Shown here in pieces: positions 16,722 through 25,181 of a stretch of DNA of 64,000 bases. The position numbers and the translations under genes are program-made. The DNA comes from Arthrobacter sp. Bi83 (GTDB lineage Bacteria; Actinomycetota; Actinomycetes; Actinomycetales; Micrococcaceae), in assembly GCF_918698095.1 (NCBI RefSeq), contig NZ_CAKKLY010000019.1, positions 1 through 64,000 on the forward strand. Direction: 5' to 3'. Each line of letters opens with the position of its first letter. Position 1 is the stretch's first letter. The notes beneath the pieces were generated by a model that worked only from the letters and a program-made list of their open reading frames with translations, was not told the origin of the DNA and ran no database searches.

Positions 16722-17419
16722 GTGTCACGCCGACAGGCAGGGACGGGGAGATCCAGGCGATTCTCCGTGATTCCGGGCTCGAAGAGGACGAAGACCTTTG
16801 CAGGACGCTTGACGAACTGCGCGGGCTCGCCCAAGACGTCGCTCCGGCACCGCGCGCGGATCTCGCCGCCCTGCTCACGCCGGGCGTGTCCAGTCTGGAA
16901 CTCCGCCGCCAGGGCAGGAAGCGCAGGATGGGAGTAGTGGTCAGCGCCGCGGTGGTCGGCGCGATGGGCCTTGGCGCCGGCGCCGTGGCTGCCTCCGGCG
17001 AGGACTTCCGCCGAAGCGTTGGCCACACCGTGGTGCAGTTCCTCCAGCCGGCTGACGAGGCCACCGCTCCAGGGACCGACCTTGGGGGTCCTTCGCCCGC
17101 AGACCTGCCGACGCCTACGGCTGTTTCGCCAACCTCACCGACCGCAGCTCCGTCTTCGCCGGCAGCATCGTCGCCGGCGGTTGCCTCACAGTCGCGGGCG
17201 CCCGCCGCACCTCGGAGCCCCGAGACCCCGGCCCCCTCAGTGCTGCCAGGTGCGGCTCCTGGCGGGAAGCCCGACAAAGCTGCTGCGGTACCCGCCCGGC
17301 CGACGCAGCTCCCCGTTGTTCCGGGCGGCGGCATACGGCCGCAGCTTCCGTCCAAACCGAAACCGGCGGTACCGACCCTGCCGGGTGCCGTTCCGGCTCC
17401 CTCCCCAGGAAACCAGTGA
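16718..17419 (+). CDS. Putative membrane-bound anti-sigma factor
   Basis: The 233-residue protein has a cytosolic N-terminal part (residues 1-70, acidic then basic), one membrane helix (about 72-92, GVVVSAAVVGAMGLGAGAV), and an external Pro/Ala/Ser-rich tail. Size, topology and the ATGA overlap with the sigma gene are those of an anti-sigma factor. No zinc HxxxCxxC motif is present, so it is not a ZAS-type protein. The name rests on context; the extracytoplasmic tail could span the cell wall and sense envelope state. Confidence 0.6.
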   Translation: MSVTPTGRDGEIQAILRDSGLEEDEDLCRTLDELRGLAQDVAPAPRADLAALLTPGVSSLELRRQGRKRRMGVVVSAAVVGAMGLGAGAVAASGEDFRRSVGHTVVQFLQPADEATAPGTDLGGPSPADLPTPTAVSPTSPTAAPSSPAASSPAVASQSRAPAAPRSPETPAPSVLPGAAPGGKPDKAAAVPARPTQLPVVPGGGIRPQLPSKPKPAVPTLPGAVPAPSPGNQ

Positions 17420-17440
17420 ACCCCTGGAAGTTGTGAGTCC

Positions 17441-17476
17441 TTTTCAGGGCGCCTGAGGTTTTCAGGGCGCCTGAGG
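17441..17476. repeat. Tandem 18-bp direct repeat
   Basis: Two identical adjacent copies of TTTTCAGGGCGCCTGAGG (17441-17458 and 17459-17476), each centred on GGCGCC. They lie between the anti-sigma gene and 6C copy B. Confidence 0.8.
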
Positions 17477-17513
17477 CCGCCACCAAAAAAACTTTCTCGA
17501 ACTTTTTTCGAAT

Positions 17514-17605
17514 CGGCGTAACCTCGCGAGTCGTCGCGGCGATTACCCATATGAAAGCGCCGGGCTGGAAGTTGTCCCCCATCAGGTTCCAGCCCGGCAC
17601 TTTTT
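17514..17605 (+). ncRNA. 6C-related structured RNA (copy B) ending in a terminator
   Basis: It aligns with copy A: GCGTAACC (17516-17523), GCGATTAC, then AAGCGCCGGGC. Hairpin 1 is CGCGA[GTCG]TCGCG, so its loop lacks the six C. Hairpin 2 is a perfect 12-bp stem GCCGGGCTGGAA (17559-17570 with 17587-17598) with CCCCC in the loop, followed by TTTTT 17601-17605. It looks like a free-standing small RNA with its own terminator. Confidence 0.5.
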
Positions 17606-17623
17606 CCTGCTGCCGGTATAGGC

Positions 17624-18118
17624 CTAAGCCAGCACTTGCCGCCTGGATGAGATGACCCCGGTGTCGAAGCCGGCCAGGTGAAGTCCGCCATGGAATCGGG
17701 CGTGCTCAATCTTGACGCAGCGGTCCATGACGACGTCGAGTCCGGCCGCCTCGGCTTCTTTGGCAACGTCTTCATGCCACGAGCCCAGTTGCAGCCAGAG
17801 GGTTTTGGCTCCAGCCGCGATGGCCTCGTCCAGGACGCCCGGCAGGTCATCGTGCTTGCGGAACACATCAACGATGTCCGGGCTCTCCGGCAGGTCGGCC
17901 AGCGACGCATACGTGGGCTGCCCCAGGATCTCCTTTACCACCGGGTTCACGAAATATACCTTGTACCGGGTGGATGACTGCAGGTACGTGGCCACGAAAT
18001 AGCTCGCACGCGACGGCTTGTCCGACGCGCCCACGATGGCAATGCTCTTTGCCTGCCGGAGCAGGTTCAGGCGTTCCGGTGCTGAGGGGCCTTCCCATGT
18101 GCGGGCTTCCGTGCTCAT
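17624..18118 (-). CDS. CoA-binding domain protein, last gene of the SAM-riboswitch operon
   Basis: The 164-residue protein is a single CoA-binding Rossmann domain like the N-terminal part of succinyl-CoA synthetase alpha. IAIVGASDKPSRASY is the nucleotide-binding start and GAKTLWLQLG is a family signature. Stand-alone members bind CoA or acyl-CoA but have no defined enzyme activity. ATG 18118 overlaps the metY stop (TGATG), so it is translationally coupled to the sulfhydrylase gene. A paralogue diverges from the other end of the operon at 23183. Confidence 0.85.
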   Translation of the reverse strand: MSTEARTWEGPSAPERLNLLRQAKSIAIVGASDKPSRASYFVATYLQSSTRYKVYFVNPVVKEILGQPTYASLADLPESPDIVDVFRKHDDLPGVLDEAIAAGAKTLWLQLGSWHEDVAKEAEAAGLDVVMDRCVKIEHARFHGGLHLAGFDTGVISSRRQVLA

Positions 18119-19479
18119 CAGTTCGCTCCGATCGTGCAGGCTTCCGCCGCCGCCAGGGACGCTAAGCCGCGGGCGGATGCATCCGAGGCTTCCACCTCCG
18201 ATGCTTCGGTCAGGGCCTGGTCCAGGTCCCACAGGATGTCGTCAATGTCCTCGAGGCCGACCGAGATGCGGACCAGGTCTTCCGGAACTCCGGCAGACTC
18301 GAGCTGGGCCGGGCTCAGCTGCTGGTGGGTGGTTGAACCGGGGTGGATGACCAGGGTGCGGGAGTCGCCAACGTTGGCCAGATGCGACGCCAACTGGAGG
18401 GACTCGATGAACTTCTGCCCGGCCGCGCGGCCGCCCTTGACGCCGAAGGAGAACACCGATCCGGGACCCAGGGGCAGGTACTTCCGCGCCCGCTCGTAGT
18501 GTGGGTGGGACGGCAGCCCGGAGAAGTTCACGTAGGCCACGCGCTCGTCGGCCTCGAGCCATTCCGCCACGGCCTGGGCGTTCTTCAGGTGCTCGTCCAG
18601 GCGCTGGGGAAGGGTTTCGACGCCCTGCAGCAGCTGGAACGCGGACTGCGGTGAGAGTGCGGGGCCGATGTCCCGCAGCTGTTCGCAACGGAGCTTGGTG
18701 AGGAAGCCGTACTCGCCGAAGTTCCCCCACCAGGAGACGTTGCCATAGGAGGCCACCGGCTCGGTCATGGTGGGGAACTTGCCGTTGCCCCAGTTGAACC
18801 TGCCGCTCTCCACGATCACGCCGCCCAGCGTGGTGCCGTGGCCGCCGAGGAACTTGGTGGCGGAATGGATCACGATGTCCGCTCCGTGTTCGATCGGCCG
18901 CACGAGGTACGGCGTGCTCAAGGTGGCGTCGACGACGAGGGGAATGCCGGCGCCGTGCGCCACCCTCGCCAGGGCCGCAAGGTCCTGGACCTCCGACGAC
19001 GGGTTGGCCACCACCTCGACGAATATCGCCTTCGTGTTCTCCCGGACAGCCGCGGCGTAGTCTGCGGCGTCGGTGCCGGGAACGAAGGTAGTGTCGACGC
19101 CGAAGCGGCGAAGGGTCACGTCCAGCTGCGTGACGGTGCCGCCGTACAGCTGGGAGGCGGCCACGATGTGGTCGCCGGCCTGGGTGAGCGCGGCGAAGGT
19201 GATGAACTCTGCAGCCATCCCGGAAGCCGTGGCCACCGCACCGATGCCGCCCTCAAGGGACGCAATGCGCTCCTCGAACGCGGCCACGGTGGGGTTGCCG
19301 ATGCGGGAGTAGATGTTGCCGTACTTCTGCAGGGCAAACAGGTTAGCCGCGTCCTGGGTGTCCTTGAACACGAAAGACGTGGTCTGGTAGATGGGCACGG
19401 CACGGGCGCCGTGCTCGGCGTCGGGCGTGCCGCCGGCGTGCAGCGCGCGGGTGCGGAAGCCGAACTTGCGGTCTGCCAT
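18118..19479 (-). CDS. metY: O-acetylhomoserine sulfhydrylase
   Basis: MetY is a PLP enzyme that replaces the acetyl group of O-acetylhomoserine with sulfide to give homocysteine. The 453-residue chain has [15 protein letters not shown], the substrate-channel segment and the PLP lysine in [11 protein letters not shown] (about residue 205). It matches the sulfhydrylase branch in length and in the [10 protein letters not shown] insertion. ATG 19479 overlaps the upstream stop (TGATG). It is the third gene of an operon under a SAM-I riboswitch, consistent with repression when S-adenosylmethionine is plentiful. Confidence 0.92.
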   Translation of the reverse strand: MADRKFGFRTRALHAGGTPDAEHGARAVPIYQTTSFVFKDTQDAANLFALQKYGNIYSRIGNPTVAAFEERIASLEGGIGAVATASGMAAEFITFAALTQAGDHIVAASQLYGGTVTQLDVTLRRFGVDTTFVPGTDAADYAAAVRENTKAIFVEVVANPSSEVQDLAALARVAHGAGIPLVVDATLSTPYLVRPIEHGADIVIHSATKFLGGHGTTLGGVIVESGRFNWGNGKFPTMTEPVASYGNVSWWGNFGEYGFLTKLRCEQLRDIGPALSPQSAFQLLQGVETLPQRLDEHLKNAQAVAEWLEADERVAYVNFSGLPSHPHYERARKYLPLGPGSVFSFGVKGGRAAGQKFIESLQLASHLANVGDSRTLVIHPGSTTHQQLSPAQLESAGVPEDLVRISVGLEDIDDILWDLDQALTEASEVEASDASARGLASLAAAEACTIGAN

Positions 19480-20672
19480 CAGACAGCCACCGGCACAGAG
19501 GCAACCGGGGTCTGGGACAGGTCCAGTTCGGTGCCGTTCTTGCGGGCCAGGTCCGCCTCGAGTTCGCGGACGATCGGCAGGACATCCTGGCCAAACGCAG
19601 CGATCTCTTCCTGGAAGTGCAGGTAGCCGGTGAGGAACAGGTTCACGCCGATTTTCTTGTACTCCACGATCCGCTCGGCGATCTGCTCCGGGGTGCCGAT
19701 CAGCTGGGTCTTGAAGCCGTCGTTGTACTGGACCAGGTCCTCGAACGTGGAATCGGCCCACATGCCCTTGCCGTCCTTGGTGGACGCTCCGGCCTCCTGA
19801 ACGGCGTCGCGGAAACCCTGGACTGCAGGTTTGTGTGCTTTCTCCACGATCTCGCGGAGCGTGTCGCGGGCTTCCTGCTCCGAATCGCGGGCGATCACGA
19901 AGCCGTTGAGGCCGAAACGCGGCGCTGCGATGGCGCCTTCGGTGCCGCGCCCGCTTTCTCCTGCGGAGGCCACCACGCCTGCGATGTTTTCCTTGAAGCC
20001 TTCCAGGTCCTTGCCGTTGGAGAAGTACCAGTCGGCCACGCGGCCGGCCGTGGCCTGGGCCGCGGTGGAGTTGCCGCCGAAGAAGATCTCCGGGTGCGCG
20101 CGGCCGGGAACGTCCACCGGTGCCGGGTTCAGGGTGAAGTCGGTGATGTTGTAGTACTTGCCGGACTGGCTGTACTCCGTCTCGGTCCACAGGCCGCGCA
20201 GAACCTTGATGAACTCCTCGGTGCGGACGTAGCGCTCGTCGTGTTCCAGCCACTCGAGGCCGAAGTTGGTGAACTCATTCTTGAGCCAGCCGGAGACGAT
20301 GTTCACGGCGGCGCGGCCGTTGGAGATGTGGTCGGCAGTGATGATGTACTTCGCAAGGACGCCGGGGTGCCACATGCCGGGGTGGACGGCGGAAATGACC
20401 TTGAGCCGCTCCGTGGCCGCCAGCAGCGCCAGGCTGAAGGATGTGGCCTCGTGCTGCTTGTCCGCGCCGTATGAGGCGGCGTAGCGGGTCTGCGTCAGCG
20501 CGTATTCGAAGCCGGAGTTCTCGGCGATCCGCGCCAGCTTCTTGTTGTAGTCGAAGTCCCAGCCGGTGCGCTGTTCGATCGTGGAGACGACCAGGCCGCC
20601 GGACACGTTGGGCACCCAGTAGGCGAACTTCAGGGGCTCGGAAAGACGGGCTACGTTGCTGATGTCGTTCAT
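19479..20672 (-). CDS. sfnG: FMNH2-dependent dimethylsulfone monooxygenase (SfnG-type)
   Basis: This 397-residue luciferase-like flavin monooxygenase resembles SfnG, which uses reduced FMN and oxygen to convert dimethylsulfone to methanesulfinate for sulfur scavenging. Segments FAYWVPNVSGGLV, YALTQTRYAASYG, HPGMWHPGVLAKY and NIVSGWLKNEF are typical of this group. ATG 20672 has AAAGGA about 7 nt upstream. It sits between acetyl-CoA synthetase and metY in the SAM-regulated operon. The related alkanesulfonate monooxygenases are an alternative identity. No flavin reductase gene lies in the operon. Confidence 0.8.
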   Translation of the reverse strand: MNDISNVARLSEPLKFAYWVPNVSGGLVVSTIEQRTGWDFDYNKKLARIAENSGFEYALTQTRYAASYGADKQHEATSFSLALLAATERLKVISAVHPGMWHPGVLAKYIITADHISNGRAAVNIVSGWLKNEFTNFGLEWLEHDERYVRTEEFIKVLRGLWTETEYSQSGKYYNITDFTLNPAPVDVPGRAHPEIFFGGNSTAAQATAGRVADWYFSNGKDLEGFKENIAGVVASAGESGRGTEGAIAAPRFGLNGFVIARDSEQEARDTLREIVEKAHKPAVQGFRDAVQEAGASTKDGKGMWADSTFEDLVQYNDGFKTQLIGTPEQIAERIVEYKKIGVNLFLTGYLHFQEEIAAFGQDVLPIVRELEADLARKNGTELDLSQTPVASVPVAV

Positions 20673-20682
20673 TGTTATTCCT

Positions 20683-22908
20683 TTACTTCTGGCCGGTGAC
20701 GGGTGCTGAGGGGACGGCCGTGCGGCGGCGCAGCACGGCCTGGATGCCGGCGATGGCCGGCTCGTTCTGGAGGGAGGTGGTGTCGCCGAGGGCGGTGCCC
20801 TCGAAAAGCTGCGTGAGCAGGCGCCGCATGATCTTGCCGCTGCGCGTTTTGGGGACATCGGAAACCACGACGACGTCGCGTGGCTTGGCGATCGGCCCGA
20901 TCTCCTTCGCGACGTGATTGCGGAGGTCGTCGTTGATTGAGCTCGTCGAAACCGCGGAAACCCCGCCCTTCAGCACCACAAAGGCGACGACGGCGTGGCC
21001 GGTCTTGGGATCCGCGACCGGACACACGCCCGCCTCCACGACGTCCGGGTGGGACACGAGGGCCGACTCGATCTCGATGGTGGACAGCAGGTGCCCGGAG
21101 ACGTTGAGAGTGTCATCCACGCGCCCGAGGATCCAGATGTCGCCGTCGTCATCGTATTTGGCGCCGTCGCCGGCAAGGAACCAGCCCTGGGCAGCGTACT
21201 TGCGCCAGTACGAATCGAAGTAGCGCTGGGGATTGCCCCACACAGTGCGCGCAATCGCGGGTCCGGGGGTGTCAACCACAATGAAACCCTGGACGCCCGG
21301 CGGCACGGTATTGCCGGCGTCGTCCACGATGCGCGTGCTGACGCCCGGCAGCGGGCGGGCCGCGCAGCCCGGCTTGAACCCGGTGTCCGTCGGCGCCGGG
21401 GAGAGGATGGCGGCACCGGTTTCGGACTGCCACCAGGTGTCCACCACGGGGGCTGTGCCGGCACCGACATTCCGGCGCAGCCAGCGCCAGGCCTCCGGGT
21501 TGACCGCTTCGCCCACGGTGCCGAGCATCCGGATGGAGGAAAGATCGTAGGTGTCCGGCACGCCGTCCGGGAACCAGCCCATGAGCGAGCGGACCAGGGT
21601 GGGCGCGGTGTAGTACTGCGTGACGCCGTAGCGTTCGATGATCTCGAAGTGCCGGCCGGGGTGCGGCGTGTTGGGCGTGCCCTCGAAAATCACCTGCGTG
21701 GCACCGTTTGAGAGCGGGCCATAGATCTCGTAGGTGTGCGCGGTGACCCAGGCGAGGTCGGCGGTGCACCAGTGCACGTCCTGGTCCCGGAGGGCGGGGT
21801 CGGGGTTGCTGAAGAGGTGCTCGAAGCTCCACGATGCCTGGGTCAGGTAGCCGCCCGAGGTGTGCACCAGTCCCTTGGGCTTTCCGGTGGTCCCGGAGGT
21901 GTACATGATGAAGAGCGGGGTCTCGGCGTCGAACGCTTCGGCCTCGTGGACCTCGGAGGCAGTCCCTACGGCGTCATGCCACCACACGTCGCGGCCTTCA
22001 GTCATAGGGACGGTTGCCAGGCGGTCCGCGGGGGTGGTCCTGTTGACCACCAGGACGCGCTCGATGGCGTTGTCGCCGGAGACGGCGACATCCGCGTTGT
22101 CCTTGACCGGTACTGCCACGCCGCGGCGGAACTGGCCGTCCGTGGTGACCAGGAGCTTGGCGCCGGTGTCCTCCACCCGAAACTTGAGGGCTTCAGCAGA
22201 GAAACCGCCGAAAACGAGGGAATGGATGGCGCCGATGCGGGCCACAGCGAGCGTGATGATGACGGTTTCCGGAATGACAGGGAGGTAGATGACCACGCGG
22301 TCGCCCTTGGCGATGCCCAGGTCCAGGAGGGCATTCGCGGCCTTGGACACCTCACGCTGGAGGTCGGCGTAGGTGACGGTGCGACGGTCACCGGGCTCGC
22401 CCTCGAAGTAGAGGGCAACCCTGTCGCCGCGTCCCGCCGCGACGTGGCGGTCCACGCAGTTGTGGGCCACATTGAGCCGGCCGCCCTCGAACCAGGTGAT
22501 GTCCGGGCCGGTGCCGGCCTCAAGACTGGCGGGAACCCTCCGGTGGGCGGTGTGCCACGGCTTGCCGCCGTGCCCGCCTTGACCGGGTGTGGTCCAGTCG
22601 AGGCGGAGGGCCTGCTGCTCCCAGAAGGCAACAGTGTCCAGAGCGGTGTCCAGGCCGCTGTACGGAACAGAACCCGGGGTGGTGCTGCTGTGACGCGCCG
22701 GCCCGCCAGTGGGGACGCCGTGCACTGCGCCTTCCGTGGGCTCGGTCGAGGACCATCCCGAAGAGCCGCGAAGGGAGCCGGGCGCGTCACGCAGCCCTGC
22801 TTCGATCGCCGTCGCGTTCGAAGTGGTTTGTGGATCTTCGGCCGCCCGGGTCTCCGCAGGGGAAATCCGGGCAAACGAAGGCAGAGCAGAAGAAATCTCG
22901 GGGGTCAT
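20683..22908 (-). CDS. acs: Acetyl-CoA synthetase with an extended N-terminus
   Basis: The 741-residue ANL-superfamily ligase activates acetate through acetyl-AMP to acetyl-CoA. The ATP-binding motif YTSGTTGKPKG is near residue 335, GWFLAGDGAKYDDDGDIWILGR follows, and the regulatory/catalytic lysine is in PKTRSGKIMRR near residue 685. It has roughly 75 extra Ser/Thr/Pro-rich N-terminal residues compared with typical Acs. ATG 22908 is preceded by GGAG placed at the 3' edge of the riboswitch. Co-regulation with metY suggests supply of acetyl groups for O-acetylhomoserine, but a different short acid substrate is possible. Confidence 0.85.
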   Translation of the reverse strand: MTPEISSALPSFARISPAETRAAEDPQTTSNATAIEAGLRDAPGSLRGSSGWSSTEPTEGAVHGVPTGGPARHSSTTPGSVPYSGLDTALDTVAFWEQQALRLDWTTPGQGGHGGKPWHTAHRRVPASLEAGTGPDITWFEGGRLNVAHNCVDRHVAAGRGDRVALYFEGEPGDRRTVTYADLQREVSKAANALLDLGIAKGDRVVIYLPVIPETVIITLAVARIGAIHSLVFGGFSAEALKFRVEDTGAKLLVTTDGQFRRGVAVPVKDNADVAVSGDNAIERVLVVNRTTPADRLATVPMTEGRDVWWHDAVGTASEVHEAEAFDAETPLFIMYTSGTTGKPKGLVHTSGGYLTQASWSFEHLFSNPDPALRDQDVHWCTADLAWVTAHTYEIYGPLSNGATQVIFEGTPNTPHPGRHFEIIERYGVTQYYTAPTLVRSLMGWFPDGVPDTYDLSSIRMLGTVGEAVNPEAWRWLRRNVGAGTAPVVDTWWQSETGAAILSPAPTDTGFKPGCAARPLPGVSTRIVDDAGNTVPPGVQGFIVVDTPGPAIARTVWGNPQRYFDSYWRKYAAQGWFLAGDGAKYDDDGDIWILGRVDDTLNVSGHLLSTIEIESALVSHPDVVEAGVCPVADPKTGHAVVAFVVLKGGVSAVSTSSINDDLRNHVAKEIGPIAKPRDVVVVSDVPKTRSGKIMRRLLTQLFEGTALGDTTSLQNEPAIAGIQAVLRRRTAVPSAPVTGQK

Positions 22909-22917
22909 TTGGGTACT

Positions 22918-23038
22918 CCATCGGACCTGGCAGTAGCACCCTGTTGTTCCGGGGAACAGATCGGCGGGAATGGTCGTCCCACGTCACCGGGTTGCTGCGG
23001 CTTCATCGATCCAGGTCTCTAGGCCGCTCGGGATGGTC
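22918..23038 (-). ncRNA. SAM-I (S-box) riboswitch of the acs-sfnG-metY operon
   Basis: The minus-strand leader reads CCATCCCGAGCGGCCTAGAG, ACCTGGATCGATGAAGCC, GCAGCAACCC, and then AGGGTGCTACTGCC and GTCCGATGG. It has the same core as the element at 13570-13687 with a longer internal helix. P1 is CCATC/GATGG, and the acs ribosome site GGAG overlaps the 3' strand of P1, which points to translational control. Confidence 0.85.
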
Positions 23039-23064
23039 GCTATCCACTAAAACGGAGCCGCGGG

Positions 23065-23070
23065 ATTCTA
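23065..23070 (-). promoter_or_regulatory. -10 box of the SAM-riboswitch operon
   Basis: Minus-strand TAGAAT lies about 27 nt before the first riboswitch helix. The -35 region is poor. The flanking 23040-23160 stretch is noticeably AT-richer than its surroundings. Confidence 0.4.
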
Positions 23071-23170
23071 CAAAATTTGCCCCGTTTTGCGACGTAATAT
23101 TCTTCTCGGCGCTTTGGATGGTGCCACCTTCGTTCATTTGTTCGGAAATTGTGCGTGAACGCCGCAGGCG

Positions 23171-23176
23171 TAGGCT
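23171..23176 (+). promoter_or_regulatory. -10 box of a leaderless CoA-binding protein mRNA
   Basis: TAGGCT, then 6 nt, then ATG 23183. A TTGTGC element lies about 16-18 nt upstream of the -10 box. Confidence 0.5.
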
Positions 23177-23182
23177 TGATGC

Positions 23183-23608
23183 ATGGCCCACGTTAACGAT
23201 CGAGCAGTCATCGAGCGCCTCATGCGAACCAAAGGGAGATGGGCCATTGTCGGCCTCACCACCAACGAATGGCGGTCGGCCTATGACGTTGCCCTTTATG
23301 TCCGCGACCGCATGGGAATGGAGATTATCCCCATTAATCTCCCCGGAGACGACGTCCATGGGGAGAAGGGCTACCGCTCCCTGACTGAGATCCCGCCGGA
23401 GAAGCACCCGATCGACGTCGTGGAGTGCTTTGTGAACTCACACAAGGTGGGCCCGGTGATTGATCAGGCGATCGCGGTGGGCGCCAAGGCAGTCTGGCTG
23501 CAGTTGGGTGTTTTCGACGACGACGCCGTGGAGCGCGCCAAGGCCGCCGGACTGGACGTCGTGGTCAACTCCTGCCCCGCCCGCGAGGGCTGGCACTTCG
23601 GGCTCTGA
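23183..23608 (+). CDS. CoA-binding domain protein, divergent from the sulfur operon
   Basis: The 141-residue protein is a second stand-alone CoA-binding Rossmann domain (RWAIVGLTTNEWRSAY, then GAKAVWLQLGVFDDDAVERA and CPAREGW at the end). It is a distant paralogue of the protein at 17624-18118; both share GAKxxWLQLG. It is transcribed away from the riboswitch operon from its own TAGGCT promoter and so is not under the SAM riboswitch. The role is unknown; it converges with the next gene with 19 bp between stops. Confidence 0.85.
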   Translation: MAHVNDRAVIERLMRTKGRWAIVGLTTNEWRSAYDVALYVRDRMGMEIIPINLPGDDVHGEKGYRSLTEIPPEKHPIDVVECFVNSHKVGPVIDQAIAVGAKAVWLQLGVFDDDAVERAKAAGLDVVVNSCPAREGWHFGL

Positions 23609-23627
23609 GCCGGCATTCGCGCTGTCC

Positions 23628-24656
23628 TCAGCGCTTCATCAGGTCCGGGTAGTGACGCTCGGTCACGTCCGGATGGGCGCGCATCCGGCCTTTGAGCATG
23701 TTCATGCCAAAGGAGGCGAGCATCGGGTTGGACGGGTCGTCCGAGATGCCGCGGGCCTGCGCCTTCAGCTCCTCCGGGAGGGGGACCGGTTCGATCACCG
23801 CATCGAGCCGAGGCGACCAGAAGAAGGGCACGGAGTAACGGTCCACACCCGGCGGCGGCGCCTGAACCCGGTGGATGGTGGCGGCGAGGTAGCCCCCGGT
23901 TGCCACTTCCAGCATCTCGCCAAGGTTCACCACGAGCGCTCCAGGAATGGGTTCCACGGAAGACCACTCGCTGGCCCCCGGCGGGAGCACTTCCAGGCCG
24001 CCTACCGCGTCCTGAAGCAGGAGGGTGACAAAACCGTAGTCCGCGTGCGAGCCGACTCCCTGATCGCCGGCCCCTTCCACCACTCCGCCGACGTAGTGGA
24101 CCAGCTTGCCCATCCAGGCCGGGGTCTCCCGGAACGGTTCGTCAAAGTGGTCCTCAGGAAGTTGAAGGGAGACTGCGATGGCGCGCAGGAGTTCGTTTCC
24201 CACCTTGGACATGAGCCCTGCCCATGCCATTGCAACGGGCGCCAGCTCGGGCAGCGATTCATCAGGCCACATGTTGTGGCCCTGGAGGAGCCAGTACGGC
24301 TGCTCGTCGGGATAATCGGGGACCGGTTCACGGTCCGGAGAGTAATCGATCTGCTCCCGTGCGTCCGCCCTTCCCTGGGTGACCTCCGTGCCCATACGGG
24401 TATAGCCCCGGAAATGCGGGGAGAGCCGGTTGTCCAGCTTCATCCGCTCCTCAAGGGGAAGATCAAAGAAGCGCTTGATGGCGGCCAGCAGTTCCTCTGC
24501 CTGGCCCGGCGCGGCCCCGTAACCAGTGAGTTGGAAGAAGCCCACCCGGTGCGTGGCATCGCGCAGCTGCTCAATGAATTCCGGACTAAATGACCCATCG
24601 GCCTGACGTGCGGCGCCCAAGTCCAGAACAGGTATGGCCTCCCGATCAGGTGACAT
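23628..24656 (-). CDS. Isopenicillin N synthase family Fe(II)/2-oxoglutarate oxygenase
   Basis: The 342-residue protein has the double-stranded beta-helix oxygenase fold. Iron ligands are visible as HAD (in GSHADYGF, about residue 205) and a later His in AATIHRVQ, followed by RYSVPFF, the Arg-x-Ser motif that binds 2-oxoglutarate. The N-terminal domain (IPVLDLG, GFFQLTGYG) is typical of the DIOX_N module. Substrate is not predictable and no biosynthetic cluster surrounds it. Its ATG follows TAGTCT by 6 nt, back to back with the leaderless promoter of the next gene. Confidence 0.85.
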   Translation of the reverse strand: MSPDREAIPVLDLGAARQADGSFSPEFIEQLRDATHRVGFFQLTGYGAAPGQAEELLAAIKRFFDLPLEERMKLDNRLSPHFRGYTRMGTEVTQGRADAREQIDYSPDREPVPDYPDEQPYWLLQGHNMWPDESLPELAPVAMAWAGLMSKVGNELLRAIAVSLQLPEDHFDEPFRETPAWMGKLVHYVGGVVEGAGDQGVGSHADYGFVTLLLQDAVGGLEVLPPGASEWSSVEPIPGALVVNLGEMLEVATGGYLAATIHRVQAPPPGVDRYSVPFFWSPRLDAVIEPVPLPEELKAQARGISDDPSNPMLASFGMNMLKGRMRAHPDVTERHYPDLMKR

Positions 24657-24662
24657 GCTCGC

Positions 24663-24695
24663 AGACTAGCACCGCCGGGGAAGCCTTTGTAGGCT
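24663..24695. promoter_or_regulatory. Back-to-back leaderless promoters
   Basis: Minus-strand TAGTCT (24668-24663) lies 6 nt before ATG 24656. Plus-strand TAGGCT (24690-24695) lies 6 nt before ATG 24702. The two genes are only 45 bp apart, so the -35 regions must overlap or interleave. Confidence 0.5.
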
Positions 24696-24701
24696 CGCAG
24701 C

Positions 24702-25181
24702 ATGGATGCTGCCGAACTGAGGAAAATCTGCCTGTCGTTTCCCGGGGCCTTCGAGGACTTTCCGTTCGGCCCTGAAACGTCGGTCTTCAAAGTCCGGTCG
24801 GCCGTAGCCGGCGGGGCCCGGCACGAGGCCAAGATGTTTGCGGCTTCCGCCATGGATCCTGAGGACTGGTCAGTGAGCCTCAAATGCGAGCCCGCGCTGG
24901 CCGAGCAGCTGCGGGCCGCCCATTCAGAAATAACCGGCGCCTGGCACATGAACAAGAGACACTGGAACGGCGTGCGGCTTGATGGCTCGCTGCCGGACTC
25001 CATGGTCCGCGACATGGTGGAGGACTCCTACGATCTCGTGGTGGCTTCGCTGAGCCGCAAACAGCAGGAACAGCTGGGCTGGGCCCGGCTGGTCAGTGCC
25101 CCAGGTCCTGCCGGAGAAGCAGCGGGAGGGCCCCAGCCCGGACACGAGGGGCAACCGGAACAGGAAACGGCAGGGATATGA
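24702..25181 (+). CDS. MmcQ/YjbR family protein
   Basis: The 159-residue product belongs to the MmcQ/YjbR (DUF419) family, a small CyaY-like fold proposed to bind DNA but with no firm function. Recognisable parts are LSFPGAFEDFPFGPETSVFKV near the start and HMNKRHWNGVRLDGSLPDSMV with MVEDSYDLVVASL. The last 35 residues are low-complexity. The start follows TAGGCT by 6 nt. Its stop overlaps the DUF1990 gene start (ATGA at 25178). Confidence 0.85.
   Translation: MDAAELRKICLSFPGAFEDFPFGPETSVFKVRSAVAGGARHEAKMFAASAMDPEDWSVSLKCEPALAEQLRAAHSEITGAWHMNKRHWNGVRLDGSLPDSMVRDMVEDSYDLVVASLSRKQQEQLGWARLVSAPGPAGEAAGGPQPGHEGQPEQETAGI

Noticed and set aside
21736..23022. Long plus-strand frame opposite acs
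   Set aside because: It is antisense to a well-supported acetyl-CoA synthetase and the SAM riboswitch.
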